This document shows, one piece after another, positions 52,253-62,900 of a stretch of 64,000 nucleotides of DNA. Made by a program: the position numbers and the translations under genes. Source of the stretch: Brucella anthropi ATCC 49188 (GTDB taxonomy: Bacteria; Pseudomonadota; Alphaproteobacteria; Rhizobiales; Rhizobiaceae); contig NC_009668.1 in NCBI RefSeq assembly GCF_000017405.1, positions 1,142,001 through 1,206,000 on the forward strand. Direction: 5' to 3'. A model generated the notes under the pieces. That model was not told the origin of the DNA, did no database searches, and saw nothing but the letters and a program-made list of their open reading frames with translations. How positions within the stretch are numbered: the stretch's first letter is position 1; each line of letters begins with the position of its first letter.

Positions 52253-53994
52253 GCAACCGCATCCGAGGAAAACAGTGCCTGCAAGGCATCATAGGATGCC
52301 AGCACGGTTTCCATTTGCGCGGTATGTCCCTTGACGAAAGCATCTCCATAAACCGTCTCATCCGGATATTCGGTGATCAGCGTCAATGGCACCGTATGGC
52401 GGTCATCCACGCCGACGAGGCACGGAAACCCATTGATGATGCGGAAACCCGTTTCGCCTGCATGCTGCTCGAACAGCCTGATCTGGGCATTGTTATAGGC
52501 AACCAAGCCATCAATCGCGGCCAGATGTTTCGTCACGCGGTCGATTAGTTCTTCTGCTGCCTTCTCCCAGGAGGCATGGTGGCGGATGATCAGGAAAAAG
52601 CCCTTCGGCAGCGTCCACATGGCAAAGGAACGCGGCACATAACCGGACAGCGGACGCGTCCATTCATGCGATGGATAACCATGCAGGTTGACGTGCAGTT
52701 TCGCATCCGTCAGCTTTTCAGCCTCGATACGAATGGCCTTTTCATAGAGCCCCTCGCCGCTTCGATATTCAAGATCGTCACCCAGCGCCGTATAGCGCGC
52801 GGCGTGATGCATGTGGTGCGGCTGAAGCGCACAAAGGCGCTTGTGTATCTCGTATCCGTCCGGATTTTCCTGCGGGGAGATCGTGAAATGCGCGCTTTCG
52901 CGCGCAGCAAGCCGGTTAGCCGCCCGTAACGCGCCGACAACGCCGGTCGTTTCATTGGCGTGCTGTCCAGCGCTGATCATCATCGCGGCATCGCTGCCCT
53001 TGCGATAGGTCGCGCGCACCGTTCTGCCTGAACGGGTCTTTGCCTCGAACGGCTTGCCGCCCAGTCTGGCGATTTCACGGCGGATCTGATCGGCGGAAAG
53101 CGGCGCTTGCGCCGTCTCCAGAACCTGTTCTGCCGTCAGCGCGTCATCGGTTGAAAGCGAGCGTGTCTCCACTTTGACCGACGGCTCGGCATCGCGAAAG
53201 CGGACTTCCGGCACGATCTGGCCCGGTTGCAAGCCACGATCGCCCACCGGGCGACCTGACTTCTTCTGAAAAACTTCGAGCAGCGAGAAGTAAATATCCT
53301 CGTGCATGGCTTCGGTGAGGCTCAGCGTTTCCTCATCGTAAGGCAGGCGGCGGTCGGTGATCGGCAGACTGACCGCGATGTTCAGCTCATCGAAATAAGG
53401 TTCGCCACGCTTCCAGTCATGGGCGGCGATGGTCGCGACGGTGTCATGAAACAGCTTTTCATAGGATGTCTCATAGCGCGCGCTTTCTATCTTGCCGTGC
53501 TGCGTGACGGCCAGCCAGCCGGTCGGCGACACCAGCGTTTCGCCGATGAAATCCACATGCACGCGGTTCGGTGCGAAAACCCGGCGGCTCTCACTATGGC
53601 CATCGGCAAAGACCAGATCGACTTCATAATGAAAATCGTCTTTGCCCGAAGCCGAGAAATCTATCTCCACCTCCGGAAGAAGCGATGATAAAGGATAGGT
53701 CTCAAGCAGAAACCGGTTCTGCACACAGGCGTCATGACGCGGATAACGGATCGCTGCCGACTTCAGCGCAGAGCCATCAACTTCTTCCAGAAAGAAATGG
53801 AGGAGCGGCTTATAAGCCGAGCACAGCCGCACCTCGACACCAGCCTCGCGCAGCGTCGTTTCCGCGGCAAAGCGGCTCGGCTGGTCATCGAACAGCCATG
53901 CGTCCACCTTCGCGCCGCGCATTTCCGGTTTCAGGAAGCGTTCGACAAGCGCATGAATGGTGCGCGGATAGGTTTTCTCAAAAAGCACGCTCAT
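52249..53994 (-). CDS. Peptidase M14-like protein with a long N-terminal extension
   Basis: This 581-residue protein has an M14 carboxypeptidase core near the C-terminal 350-570. The zinc pair is in GQHANET, the third ligand is the His in VNLHGYPSHEW and the catalytic Glu is in LITEYPDETVYG. The first 330 or so residues do not match a domain I know. It has no signal peptide, so it is cytoplasmic. Start ATG 53994 overlaps the permease stop. It likely cleaves an imported peptide or amide near the oxoprolinase. Confidence 0.75.
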   Translation of the reverse strand: MSVLFEKTYPRTIHALVERFLKPEMRGAKVDAWLFDDQPSRFAAETTLREAGVEVRLCSAYKPLLHFFLEEVDGSALKSAAIRYPRHDACVQNRFLLETYPLSSLLPEVEIDFSASGKDDFHYEVDLVFADGHSESRRVFAPNRVHVDFIGETLVSPTGWLAVTQHGKIESARYETSYEKLFHDTVATIAAHDWKRGEPYFDELNIAVSLPITDRRLPYDEETLSLTEAMHEDIYFSLLEVFQKKSGRPVGDRGLQPGQIVPEVRFRDAEPSVKVETRSLSTDDALTAEQVLETAQAPLSADQIRREIARLGGKPFEAKTRSGRTVRATYRKGSDAAMMISAGQHANETTGVVGALRAANRLAARESAHFTISPQENPDGYEIHKRLCALQPHHMHHAARYTALGDDLEYRSGEGLYEKAIRIEAEKLTDAKLHVNLHGYPSHEWTRPLSGYVPRSFAMWTLPKGFFLIIRHHASWEKAAEELIDRVTKHLAAIDGLVAYNNAQIRLFEQHAGETGFRIINGFPCLVGVDDRHTVPLTLITEYPDETVYGDAFVKGHTAQMETVLASYDALQALFSSDAVA

Positions 53995-54845
53995 CGGGAA
54001 GTCCTGCCGGTTGGATCGAGGCTGTCGCGCAGCCAATCGCCAAGAAGATTGAGACCAAGCACCGTGAACAGAATGGCGAGGCCCGGGAAAATGCTCACCC
54101 ACCATGCAGTCTGGAGATAAGTGCGACCATCGGCCAGCATGCCGCCCCAGCTTGGAATGGTCGGATCGACACCGAGGCCGAGGAAGGTCAGGCTCGATTC
54201 CAGCAGGATATTATTGGCGACATTGAGCGTCATCAGCACGATGACCGGACCAAGCAGGTTCGGCAGCAGGTGCTGGAAGATGATGCGCCAGTCCTTCACG
54301 CCGATGGCCCGGGCTGACAGGATGAACTCGCGCTCGCGTAACGACAACACCGAGCCGCGCACCAGTCGCGCATATTGCACGCATTGCGAGACGATCAGCA
54401 AAATGATGGTGTTGAAAAGCCCGCCACCCAGAATGGCCATCACAGTGATGGCAAGCAATATGAAGGGCATGGCCAGCTGCACATCGACAAAGCGCATCAG
54501 CGCCATATCCCAGAAGCCGCGATAATAGCCAGCGACGAGACCCATGATGGTGCCGATAAGAACGGAGCCGAGCACCGAGACAAAACCGACAAACAGCGAA
54601 ATCTTGCCGCCGGTGATGACACGCGCCAGCACATCGCGGCCCAGCGGATCGGTGCCGAAAATATGGGCCTGATTGACAAATGGCGGTGTCAGGCGCGCCA
54701 GGAGATCGATCTTGTTGGCGCCGCCCGGAAACAGATAGCCGGAGAAAATCACCGCCAGACAAATGCAGCCGGTCAGCACGACACCGACGATGAATTCGAG
54801 GCTCGCAAAACGCGAAAACAGAACGGATGAGGTCTTGGTTGCCAT
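53991..54845 (-). CDS. Peptide-type ABC transporter permease (DppC-like)
   Basis: This 284-residue protein has six helices, the IFGTDPLGRDVLARVITGGKISL hallmark and an SLTFLGLGVDPTIPSWGGML EAA region. ATG 54845 follows a GGACCC; a much longer ORF to 55394 is only antisense-like open frame inside the next gene. It works with the permease at 54851, five bases upstream in the operon. Confidence 0.92.
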   Translation of the reverse strand: MATKTSSVLFSRFASLEFIVGVVLTGCICLAVIFSGYLFPGGANKIDLLARLTPPFVNQAHIFGTDPLGRDVLARVITGGKISLFVGFVSVLGSVLIGTIMGLVAGYYRGFWDMALMRFVDVQLAMPFILLAITVMAILGGGLFNTIILLIVSQCVQYARLVRGSVLSLREREFILSARAIGVKDWRIIFQHLLPNLLGPVIVLMTLNVANNILLESSLTFLGLGVDPTIPSWGGMLADGRTYLQTAWWVSIFPGLAILFTVLGLNLLGDWLRDSLDPTGRTSR

Positions 54846-54850
54846 GGGTC

Positions 54851-55774
54851 CTACTCCGTGCGGATACGCGGATCGACAAGGCCATAAGCGATGTCCACGA
54901 GAAGATTGACGCCGATGATCAGCATGGAAAGGATCGCGATGGTGGCCTGCAGGACAGGATAATCGCGCCCTGCCACAGCGTCGAAGGCCAACGTACCCAT
55001 GCCCGGCCAATTGAACACACGCTCCACCACGACGATGCCGCCGAGAAGCCCGCCAAACTGAAGGCCGAGATAAGTGATCAGCGGAATGGCGCAATTGCGC
55101 AGCGCATGCTTGTAGAGAACCTTGTTCTCGCTCAACCCCTTGGCGCGCGCCACCATAATATATTGCGATTGCAGCGTCTCCAGCATCGCCGTGCGCACAA
55201 GACGAACATTGGTTGCAGTCAGGATGACGCCCATGGTGAGCGCGGGCATGATGAAGCTTGCAATGCCGCTCATGCCGCTTGGCGGTAGCCATTGCAGCGA
55301 GATGCCGAACAGCAGCACCAGCATGGTCGCCAGCCAGAAGTTCGGAAAGGACAGGCCCACCAGCGAGCAGATGCGGATCAGCTGATCGGCCCATTTTCCA
55401 CGCGACACCGCAGCCTTGATGCCGAGTGGAACGGAAATCACAATAGAAACGAACAGCGAGGCGAAAGCCAGCATCAGCGTGGCGGGCAGAGCGCCAGCAA
55501 CGAGCGTGGAAACCGGCGTGCCGCCAAGGAAACTGCGCCCCAGATCCATTGTGAACAGTCCCTTGAGAAACTGCCAGTATTGAACGAAGAACGGCTGGTT
55601 GAGACCGAGACCTTCACGGATGCGTGCGAGATCGGCTTCGGTGATGCTGCCAGCGCCTTGCGTCAGCATCAATGCCGGATCGCCTGTCAGGCGGACCGCG
55701 AAAGCGACAAGCAGCGTCATCGCGACGAGCACGAACAACGCCTGCAAAATTCGTTTGATCAGAAATCCGGCCAC
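54851..55774 (-). CDS. Peptide-type ABC transporter permease (DppB-like)
   Basis: This 307-residue permease has six helices. The N-terminal region is FLIKRILQALFVLVAMTLL, the EAA region is RLVRTAMLETLQSQYIMVARAKGLS, and VVERVFNWPGMGTLAFDAVAGRDYP follows. GTG 55774 has GGAGG seven bases upstream. The longer ATG 55810 lies inside a perfect hairpin (55796-55823), so I reject it. Confidence 0.92.
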   Translation of the reverse strand: MAGFLIKRILQALFVLVAMTLLVAFAVRLTGDPALMLTQGAGSITEADLARIREGLGLNQPFFVQYWQFLKGLFTMDLGRSFLGGTPVSTLVAGALPATLMLAFASLFVSIVISVPLGIKAAVSRGKWADQLIRICSLVGLSFPNFWLATMLVLLFGISLQWLPPSGMSGIASFIMPALTMGVILTATNVRLVRTAMLETLQSQYIMVARAKGLSENKVLYKHALRNCAIPLITYLGLQFGGLLGGIVVVERVFNWPGMGTLAFDAVAGRDYPVLQATIAILSMLIIGVNLLVDIAYGLVDPRIRTE

Positions 55775-55795
55775 CAGTGCGCCTCCGAAATGCTG

Positions 55796-55823
55796 CGGCA
55801 AGCCGGTCATATCCGGCTTGCCG
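55796..55823 (-). other. Intercistronic hairpin after the binding protein gene
   Basis: CGGCAAGCCGG (55796-55806) and CCGGCTTGCCG (55813-55823) are 11 perfect bases around a six-base loop, between the binding protein stop and the permease start. No T-run follows. It probably sets the ratio of the binding protein to the permeases, as in the 34831 case. Confidence 0.6.
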
Positions 55824-55838
55824 TATTGTCATTCTTGC

Positions 55839-57368
55839 TTACTCGACAGTGACGTCCGTCAAACGCAGACGGCTGTCAGGCACCGGCACGAAGTTCTTCA
55901 CGCGCTTGTTGACGCCGAAGATTGCCTTGAGATTGTAAAGCGGCATTTCGAGTGCACGGTCGGCAGCGTAAACCGCGATTTCCTGCAAGAGCTTTTCGCG
56001 CTCGCCGCGATCAATAACCGAGCGCTGCGCTTCCAGCATCTTGTCGAGCTTTTCGTCCTTGTCGTACGGGTTCCACTTCTCGCCGGAATGGTACATGGAA
56101 TAGGCGGTGTTATCGTAGTCGAAGGTCCAGCCGCCCCAGGCCTGCTGGAACATGGCGCCGGTCTTGCCCTGCGGGATGATATCGTTCAGCAAAACATTGG
56201 TGTCATAAGGCTTGATGGTGGCATTGACGCCGACCATTTGCAGGAAGCTTGCGATAGCCTGCGCCACTTCATTGAAGCTTGCATCTTGACCGCGCACATC
56301 GATCTGCACGGTTGCGCCAGGCTTGACGCCCGCTTCTTCGAGCAGTTTCTTCGCGCCTTCCGGATCGTAAGGCAGCGGCTTCATGTTCGGGTCGAAGCCG
56401 AAGGACAGCGAACCCTGGAAACTTGCAATCGGCTCGGCCTGACCTGCCAGAATGGACTGGATGATCGCATCGCGGTCAACCGCCATGATCAGCGCCTTGC
56501 GAACGCGCTCGTCCTTGGTGATGCCATCAGCCGTGTTGAAGCGCAGGGCATAGACAGTTGGACCCGATGCAGTGACAAGCTCCAGCTTCGGATCGCCCTG
56601 AATGGTCGGGATCATACCAATCGGAATGGTCGGCGGGATGACCAGATCGACGCGACCGGCCTGAAGTTCGGCAACGGCGGTCGAAGGCTCGGTGATGAAG
56701 CGATATTCCAGTTCGGAAAGTTTCGGCGCACCGCCCCAATGATCAGCGAAAGCCTCAAGCTTGATGCTCACCTTCGGTTCATAGGACGCGAATTTGAATG
56801 GCCCGGTACCGACCGGATGCGTGTTGAAATAATCGTCGCCTTTTTCCTGAATGTATTTTGGCGGAACGATCATGCCACCATAACCGGCCAGCTTGGTGAT
56901 GAGAACAGGGTCCGGTGCCTTCAAATGAAAATCGACGGTCTTGTCGTCTATAACTTCCACTTTCTCGATGGCGATATAGTTCGAACGCTGCGGGCCTTTC
57001 GCGCCCTCGTCACCGAGCAGGCGATCAAAGGTGAACTTGACGGCTTCGGCGTTGAACGGCTCGCCATTATGGAACTTGACGTTCTCGCGCAGATGGAAGC
57101 GGATGCGCTTGCCTTCGTCTAGCTCGTCCCACGAGGTTGCGAGGGCCGGAACGATCTTGAGGTCCGGTCCGCGATAGACCAGACCGTCGAAAATATTGGT
57201 GGCGACAGAAGCCCAGTTGACGAGGAAAGTGTCGATCGGGTCCCAGCTGCCTGGGTCCTGCGGCGACGAAACGGTCAGCTTTCCGGCAGCGAAAGCCGGA
57301 GCAGATACAAACACTGCCGCCGAGAGAGCGGAAGCCATGAGAACGGCTTTAAGTGTTTTCCTTATCAT
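55839..57368 (-). CDS. Peptide-type periplasmic substrate-binding protein (SBP family 5)
   Basis: This 509-residue protein has a Sec signal peptide ending SAPAFA (about 1-27). The SBP_bac_5 segments FHLRENVKFHNGEPFNAEAVKFTFDRLL and YALRFNTADGITKDERVRKALIMAVDRDAI are clear. It captures a peptide, glutathione-like compound or nickel-type ligand; context (oxoprolinase, peptidase) favours a peptide. Confidence 0.9.
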   Translation of the reverse strand: MIRKTLKAVLMASALSAAVFVSAPAFAAGKLTVSSPQDPGSWDPIDTFLVNWASVATNIFDGLVYRGPDLKIVPALATSWDELDEGKRIRFHLRENVKFHNGEPFNAEAVKFTFDRLLGDEGAKGPQRSNYIAIEKVEVIDDKTVDFHLKAPDPVLITKLAGYGGMIVPPKYIQEKGDDYFNTHPVGTGPFKFASYEPKVSIKLEAFADHWGGAPKLSELEYRFITEPSTAVAELQAGRVDLVIPPTIPIGMIPTIQGDPKLELVTASGPTVYALRFNTADGITKDERVRKALIMAVDRDAIIQSILAGQAEPIASFQGSLSFGFDPNMKPLPYDPEGAKKLLEEAGVKPGATVQIDVRGQDASFNEVAQAIASFLQMVGVNATIKPYDTNVLLNDIIPQGKTGAMFQQAWGGWTFDYDNTAYSMYHSGEKWNPYDKDEKLDKMLEAQRSVIDRGEREKLLQEIAVYAADRALEMPLYNLKAIFGVNKRVKNFVPVPDSRLRLTDVTVE

Positions 57369-57405
57369 TGTTTTTCCCCTTTGGGTTTCTGTTGAACTTT
57401 ATGCG

Positions 57406-59241
57406 TCAGGCAGTTTCGGCCACAAAATGCCCGGTTGCGACCTCGCGATGGCGATAGATCGGCGGCTTGTCATCAATCCGGCGCGTCGTGCTTGGAATTT
57501 CACCTTCCAGTGCGGAACGGTTGGTGCGCGCAGCGGGATCGGCAATCGGCACCGCCGAGAGAAGCCGCTTCGTGTAGTCATGCGACGGCGTTTCGAAAAC
57601 CTGCTGCCGCGAGCCGAGTTCCATGATCTGGCCGAGATAGAGAACGGCCACGCGGTGGCTCATCTTTTCGACTACCGCCATGTCATGGCTGATGAAGAGA
57701 TAAGCGAGATCCTGCTCTTTCTGGAGGTCCATGAACAGGTTGATAACCTGCGCCTGAATGGAAACATCAAGCGCCGACAGAGCTTCATCGGCAATAATGA
57801 GCTTCGGCTTGGAGGCAAGCGCACGCGCAATGCAGACGCGCTGGCGCTGACCGCCGGAAAATTCGTGCGGATAGCGCTTGGCATGTTCCGGGCCGAGACC
57901 AACCCGCTCCAGCAATTCTGCCACGCGCGCATTGATCGCCTTACTATTGTCGAGAAGGCCATGCGTGCGGATCGGTTCTGCAATGGAAAAGCCAACCGTC
58001 TTGCGCGGATCAAGCGATGCAAACGGGTCCTGGAAAATATACTGCACTTCGCGGCGCATGGCATATCGCTCGGCAGCACTCATGGCCGAATAGGCCTTGC
58101 CGTTGAAGCGAATATCGCCGGAAAGCGGCGTCTGCAATTGCTGGATGGTGCGCCCTATGGTCGATTTTCCCGAACCGGATTCACCGACCAGCGCCAGCGT
58201 TTCGCCCGGATAGATATCGAATGCGACCTTCGACACAGCGTTGCAGACATGCGTGACCTTCCCGAACAGGTTCTTCTTGATCGGAAAGCGTACATAAAGA
58301 TCGTCTACGGAAAGCAACGGCTTGTCGCCATAACGCGCCGTGTCCTGAATGCGCTCCTCGCCCGTCAAAACCGGCATGCCGTCACGCATGGTCATGACCG
58401 GCATCCGCTTGGGAAAGGCTTCGCCCGTCATGCTGCCAAGCTTCGGCACTGCCGACAGCAGCGTCTTGGTATAGGCATGTTGCGGCTTCGAAAAAATCTG
58501 CCCAACCGGGCCTTCCTCGACCTTCTTGCCCTTCCACATGACGACCACATCGTCAGCCATTTCCGCCACCACGCCCATATCGTGCGTGATGAAAATCACA
58601 GCCATTTCAAGTTCTTGCTGCAAATCCCTGATAATGTGCAGTATCTGGGCCTGAATGGTCACATCGAGTGCGGTCGTCGGCTCATCGGCAATCAACAGTT
58701 TCGGGCGGCAGGCAAGCGCCATGGCGATCATGACGCGCTGGCGCATCCCGCCAGAAAGCTGGTGCGGATAGCGCTTCAGCAGCCCTTCCGCATCCGGCAG
58801 CCGCACCATTTCCAGAAGCCGCCTACCCTCGGCAAGCGCCGCCTGCTGGGTCATGCCCTCATGCAGCATCAGCACTTCGGATAGCTGGTTGCCGATAGTG
58901 AAAACGGGATTGAGCGACGTCATCGGTTCCTGGAAGATCATGGCGATCTCCTTGCCGCGAATGCCGCGCATCGTCTTTTGATCGGCTTTCAGCAGATCGC
59001 GTTCGCCAAACAGAATCCGGCCAGACGGGAATTTCGCGCCGCTCATATCGGCAAGCCGCATGATGGAAAGCGACGTGATGGACTTGCCCGAACCGGACTC
59101 TCCGACCACAGCCAGCGTGCGACCCGGATGTACCGAGAAACTCAGATCGTCAACGACACGGCTCGCGCCAAATTCGACACTGAGGCCATCAACGGTCAGC
59201 AGAGGCTTTGAAACTCGTTCGCTCAACTCGGTTCCGCTCAA
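57406..59241 (-). CDS. Fused double ATP-binding protein of the peptide ABC transporter
   Basis: This 611-residue protein has two ATPase domains joined in one chain (DppD-like about 10-270 and DppF-like about 320-560). Each has Walker A GESGSGKS, and the signatures are [15 protein letters not shown] and [18 protein letters not shown] 59241 is favoured by GAGGG eight bases upstream; it lies 13 bases after the MarR gene. The Dpp-like transporter at 31-35 kb uses separate ATPases, so the two systems are clearly distinct. Confidence 0.9.
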   Translation of the reverse strand: MSGTELSERVSKPLLTVDGLSVEFGASRVVDDLSFSVHPGRTLAVVGESGSGKSITSLSIMRLADMSGAKFPSGRILFGERDLLKADQKTMRGIRGKEIAMIFQEPMTSLNPVFTIGNQLSEVLMLHEGMTQQAALAEGRRLLEMVRLPDAEGLLKRYPHQLSGGMRQRVMIAMALACRPKLLIADEPTTALDVTIQAQILHIIRDLQQELEMAVIFITHDMGVVAEMADDVVVMWKGKKVEEGPVGQIFSKPQHAYTKTLLSAVPKLGSMTGEAFPKRMPVMTMRDGMPVLTGEERIQDTARYGDKPLLSVDDLYVRFPIKKNLFGKVTHVCNAVSKVAFDIYPGETLALVGESGSGKSTIGRTIQQLQTPLSGDIRFNGKAYSAMSAAERYAMRREVQYIFQDPFASLDPRKTVGFSIAEPIRTHGLLDNSKAINARVAELLERVGLGPEHAKRYPHEFSGGQRQRVCIARALASKPKLIIADEALSALDVSIQAQVINLFMDLQKEQDLAYLFISHDMAVVEKMSHRVAVLYLGQIMELGSRQQVFETPSHDYTKRLLSAVPIADPAARTNRSALEGEIPSTTRRIDDKPPIYRHREVATGHFVAETA

Positions 59242-59254
59242 ACTTCCAACCCTC

Positions 59255-59863
59255 TTAAAGTGTGATGGCAGACCGCGTGGCCTGATTGAATGCACCGGAC
59301 ATGAAACGCAAAAGGGCAGCCACTTCCGAAAGCGCTTCTTCAGACGGGCGCGCATTGGCGGTGGAATCAACCAGAAGGCGTTCGCGAATCTGCGCATAGC
59401 GCGCGCAGGCTTCTGCTCCTTTGGCGGTGATCTTCACCGTCTTTTCCTTCGCTGCCTTGCCGGTGGTCAGCAGACCGGCATTTTCAAGCTTGCGGATGGC
59501 ATACGTCGCAATATGCGTATCTTCAATATCGAGAACAAGGCAGATATCGGCAAGCTTCTTCTCGCGATCACGATGACGGATCGAATGAAGAATCAGCACT
59601 TCGATGGGAGAGAGCCCCGGCAATCCTGCTGCAGCCATGCAGCGAACCATCCAGCGCGAAAACGCGTGCGATGCGAGAATGAGGCCATATTCAACCTCGG
59701 ACATACCCGGCGAACCGCCTTCAGCAAGATGCGCAGACGATACAATGGGACCTATTGAGGCAACCGGGCGCAGATGCTTGGGCAACGCGACTTCATCGAA
59801 GCTTGCTTCCCGGGTCTCGGAAGACACCGCTACAGTTTCTTCGCTGCCCCTGTTTTTCCCCAT
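59255..59863 (-). CDS. MarR-family winged-helix regulator
   Basis: This 202-residue regulator has an acidic/flexible N-terminal extension of about 50 residues and a winged HTH (LSPIEVLILHSIRHRDREKKLADICLVLDIEDTHIATYAIRKLENAGLL). It lies first in the peptide-transporter operon and divergent from the oxoprolinase gene. The perfect-looking repeat at 59905-59925 is its likely operator. The ligand is unknown. Confidence 0.85.
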   Translation of the reverse strand: MGKNRGSEETVAVSSETREASFDEVALPKHLRPVASIGPIVSSAHLAEGGSPGMSEVEYGLILASHAFSRWMVRCMAAAGLPGLSPIEVLILHSIRHRDREKKLADICLVLDIEDTHIATYAIRKLENAGLLTTGKAAKEKTVKITAKGAEACARYAQIRERLLVDSTANARPSEEALSEVAALLRFMSGAFNQATRSAITL

Positions 59864-59904
59864 TCTTGCTGCTCCCTTATTTATGTGTATTTTATGTCAC
59901 CATC

Positions 59905-59925
59905 TTATCGACATTTTGTCAATAA
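59905..59925. promoter_or_regulatory. Inverted repeat, candidate MarR operator
   Basis: TTATCGACA (59905-59913) and TGTCAATAA (59917-59925) are inverted repeats, eight of nine bases matching, around TTT. It sits in the 128-base gap between the divergent MarR and oxoprolinase genes, the usual place for a MarR operator. Confidence 0.65.
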
Positions 59926-59991
59926 AGTGGGACTATGAAATCCTGAAAAGATTTCGAAATGCACCAGTAGTGCTGTGTAAGGGAGCCGACG

Positions 59992-62900
59992 ATGAGCGGA
60001 ACGGGACGCGGAGTATGGGACTTCTGGATCGACCGCGGTGGCACGTTTACGGACATCATCGGGCGAGATCCGCAGGGCCAGCTTCATGCACGCAAGGTTC
60101 TCTCCGAAAATCCGTCTGCCTATAAGGATGCCGCCGTTCACGGCATTCGCCTGCATCTTGGCCTCAGGACCGGCGAAGCGGTTCCCGCCGGAATTATCGG
60201 CGAAGTTCGCATGGGAACGACGGTCGCGACCAATGCGCTTCTGGAGCGCAAGGGCGAACGGCTGGCCCTTGTCACCACCAAGGGCTTTCGCGATGCGCTG
60301 CGCATTGGCTATCAGGAACGCAAGAAGATTTTTGCGACCGAGATCATCAAGCCGGAAGCGCTTTACGAAAAGGTCGTGGAACTGAACGAACGCGTTCAGG
60401 CAGACGGCACGGTTGAAACGGCGCTCGATCCCGCCGAGGCGGAAGCCGTACTGGCTGCACTGAAGGAACAGGGCTACAAATCCGTCGCCATCGCGCTCAT
60501 GCATGCTTATAAATTCCCTGCACATGAGGCTGAAATTGCTCGCATTGCGCGCAGTCTCGGCTTCGAGCAGGTCTCCGTCAGCCATGAAGTTTCGCCACTG
60601 ATCAAGCTGGTCGGTCGTGGCGACACCACGGTCGTCGATGCCTATCTGTCGCCGGTTCTTCGCCGCTATGTTGCGCAGGTATCCAATGAGCTGGACGTCG
60701 AGCGCACCGGCGCGCGCGTCATGTTCATGATGTCGTCTGGCGGTCTCACCGCAGCCGATCTGTTTCAGGGCAAGGATGCAATCCTCTCCGGCCCGGCAGG
60801 CGGCGTCGTCGGCCTCGCCCGAACCGGCGAAACGGCTGGTTTCCCGAATGTCATCGGCTTTGACATGGGCGGCACCTCCACGGATGTCGCGCATTTCGAC
60901 GGCGAATATGAACGCGCTTTTGAAACGGAAGTTGCCGGTGTGCGTGTGCGCGCGCCGATGATGCTGATCCACACCGTTGCCGCAGGCGGCGGTTCGATCC
61001 TGCATTACGACGCCGGGCGTTTCCGTGTCGGACCGGATTCGGCGGGCGCCAATCCCGGTCCAGCCTGCTATCGCAACGGCGGACCGCTCGCCGTCACCGA
61101 TGCCAATGTCATGCTGGGCAAGCTTCTGCCGGAATTTTTCCCGGCAATCTTTGGCCCCGACCAGAACCAGCCGCTGGATGTGGAGCGGGTGCGTGAACGC
61201 TTCGCCGCGCTGGCAACTGAAATCGGCGATGGCCGTTCGCCGGAAGCCGTTGCCGATGGTTTCATCCGCATTGCGGTTGCCAATATGGTGGAGGCCATCA
61301 AGAAAATTTCCGTCCAGCGCGGCTATGATGTGACGCGCTACGCGCTCAACTGCTTTGGCGGCGCGGGCGGCCAGCACGCCTGCCTCGTGGCCGACGCGCT
61401 CGGCATGAAGAATATTCTCCTTCATCCCATGTCCGGCCTGCTGTCCGCCTATGGCATGGGCCTGGCCGATATTCGCGCCACGCGCCAAAAGGCGCTTGGC
61501 GTCGCGCTCGATTCAGCAGCGCCTTCAGTCTTGAAAGAACTGGGTGAAGAACTGGCGCAGGAATGCGTCGTTGAACTTCTGGCCCAAGGCATAGAGGCTA
61601 AAGCCGTGCAGCGTCATCTGCGCGCCCACATCCGCTATGCGGGCACTGACACGGTGCTGTCCGTTGAAGCCACGTTCCCAGCAGAGGACAATGCCGACCG
61701 TCTTCGCGCCGAGTTCGAGGCCGCCCATAAGCGCCGTTTCGGCTTCATTGCGGAAAACAAGGCTCTCGTTATCGACGCTGTGGAAGTTGAAGCCGTTGGC
61801 GGAGGTGCTGGCGAAACCGAAAGCGCTCAGTCGCTCGACAGTGATCTGGAAGCGGCAACCGCCAAGCGGACCAGCTTCTTCTCGCAAGGCACTTTGCACG
61901 ATGCGGGCGTCGTCTTGCGTGAGCAGATGCAGCGCGGCCAGACCGTCACCGGCCCGGCGATCATCATCGAGAAAAACCAGACCATCGTCATCGAAGATGG
62001 CTGGCAGGCTCGCCTGACCGCGCATGACCATGTGGTGCTGACGCGCATCAAGGCGCTGCCCGCCCGCACGGCCATCGGCACCGAAGCCGACCCGGTCATG
62101 CTGGAGATTTTCAACAATCTCTTCATGTCCATTGCCGAGCAGATGGGCGTGACGCTTCAAAACACCGCCTATTCGGTGAACATCAAGGAACGTCTCGACT
62201 TTTCCTGCGCAGTTTTCGACGCGGCAGGCAATCTCGTCGCCAATGCGCCGCATATGCCGGTGCATCTGGGTTCCATGGATGCATCCGTCGCCACCGCCAT
62301 CCGCGAAAACAGCGACATCAAGCCGGGCGATGTGTTCCTCATCAACGCGCCTTATAATGGCGGCACCCACCTGCCTGACCTCACCGTCTGCACGCCGGTT
62401 TTCGATGACGACAATCGCGAAATCCGCTTCTGGGTTGCAAGCCGTGGTCACCATGCGGATATTGGCGGCATCGCGCCGGGTTCCATGTCGCCGCGTGCGG
62501 TCAATATCGAGCAGGAAGGCGTCTATATCGACAATTTCAAGCTGGTGGATCGCGGCACCTTCCGCGAGGAAGCGCTCGCCGCTCTGCTGACGGGTGCGAC
62601 CTACCCTGTTCGCAACCTGACGCAGAACGTCAACGACCTGAAGGCGCAGATCGCCGCCAACGAAAAGGGCGTCGCCGAGCTGAAAAAGATGATCGGTCTT
62701 TTCGGCGAGGATGTTGTGAAAGCCTATATGGGCCATGTTCAGGACAATGCCGCCGAAAGCGTGCGCCGTGTGCTCGACAAGCTGCCGGACGGCCATTTCA
62801 CCTATGAGATGGATCAGGGCTGCCAAATTGAGGTGCGCGTCACGATCGACAAGGAAAAGCGCGAAGCGACGGTCGATTTCACCGGCACGTCGGAACAACG

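Noticed and set aside
53991..55394. A 467-codon start for the DppC-like permease
   Set aside because: The extra 180 or so N-terminal residues are not protein-like and are antisense/overlapping with the DppB-like gene. The real start is ATG 54845.
59905..61488. A 527-codon minus-strand open frame inside the oxoprolinase gene
   Set aside because: Antisense to a conserved protein in GC-rich DNA, where reverse frames stay open by chance. No ribosome site or domain is visible.
61525..62898. A 457-codon minus-strand open frame inside the oxoprolinase gene
   Set aside because: Same reason: it is antisense to the HyuB part and shows no recognisable domain.
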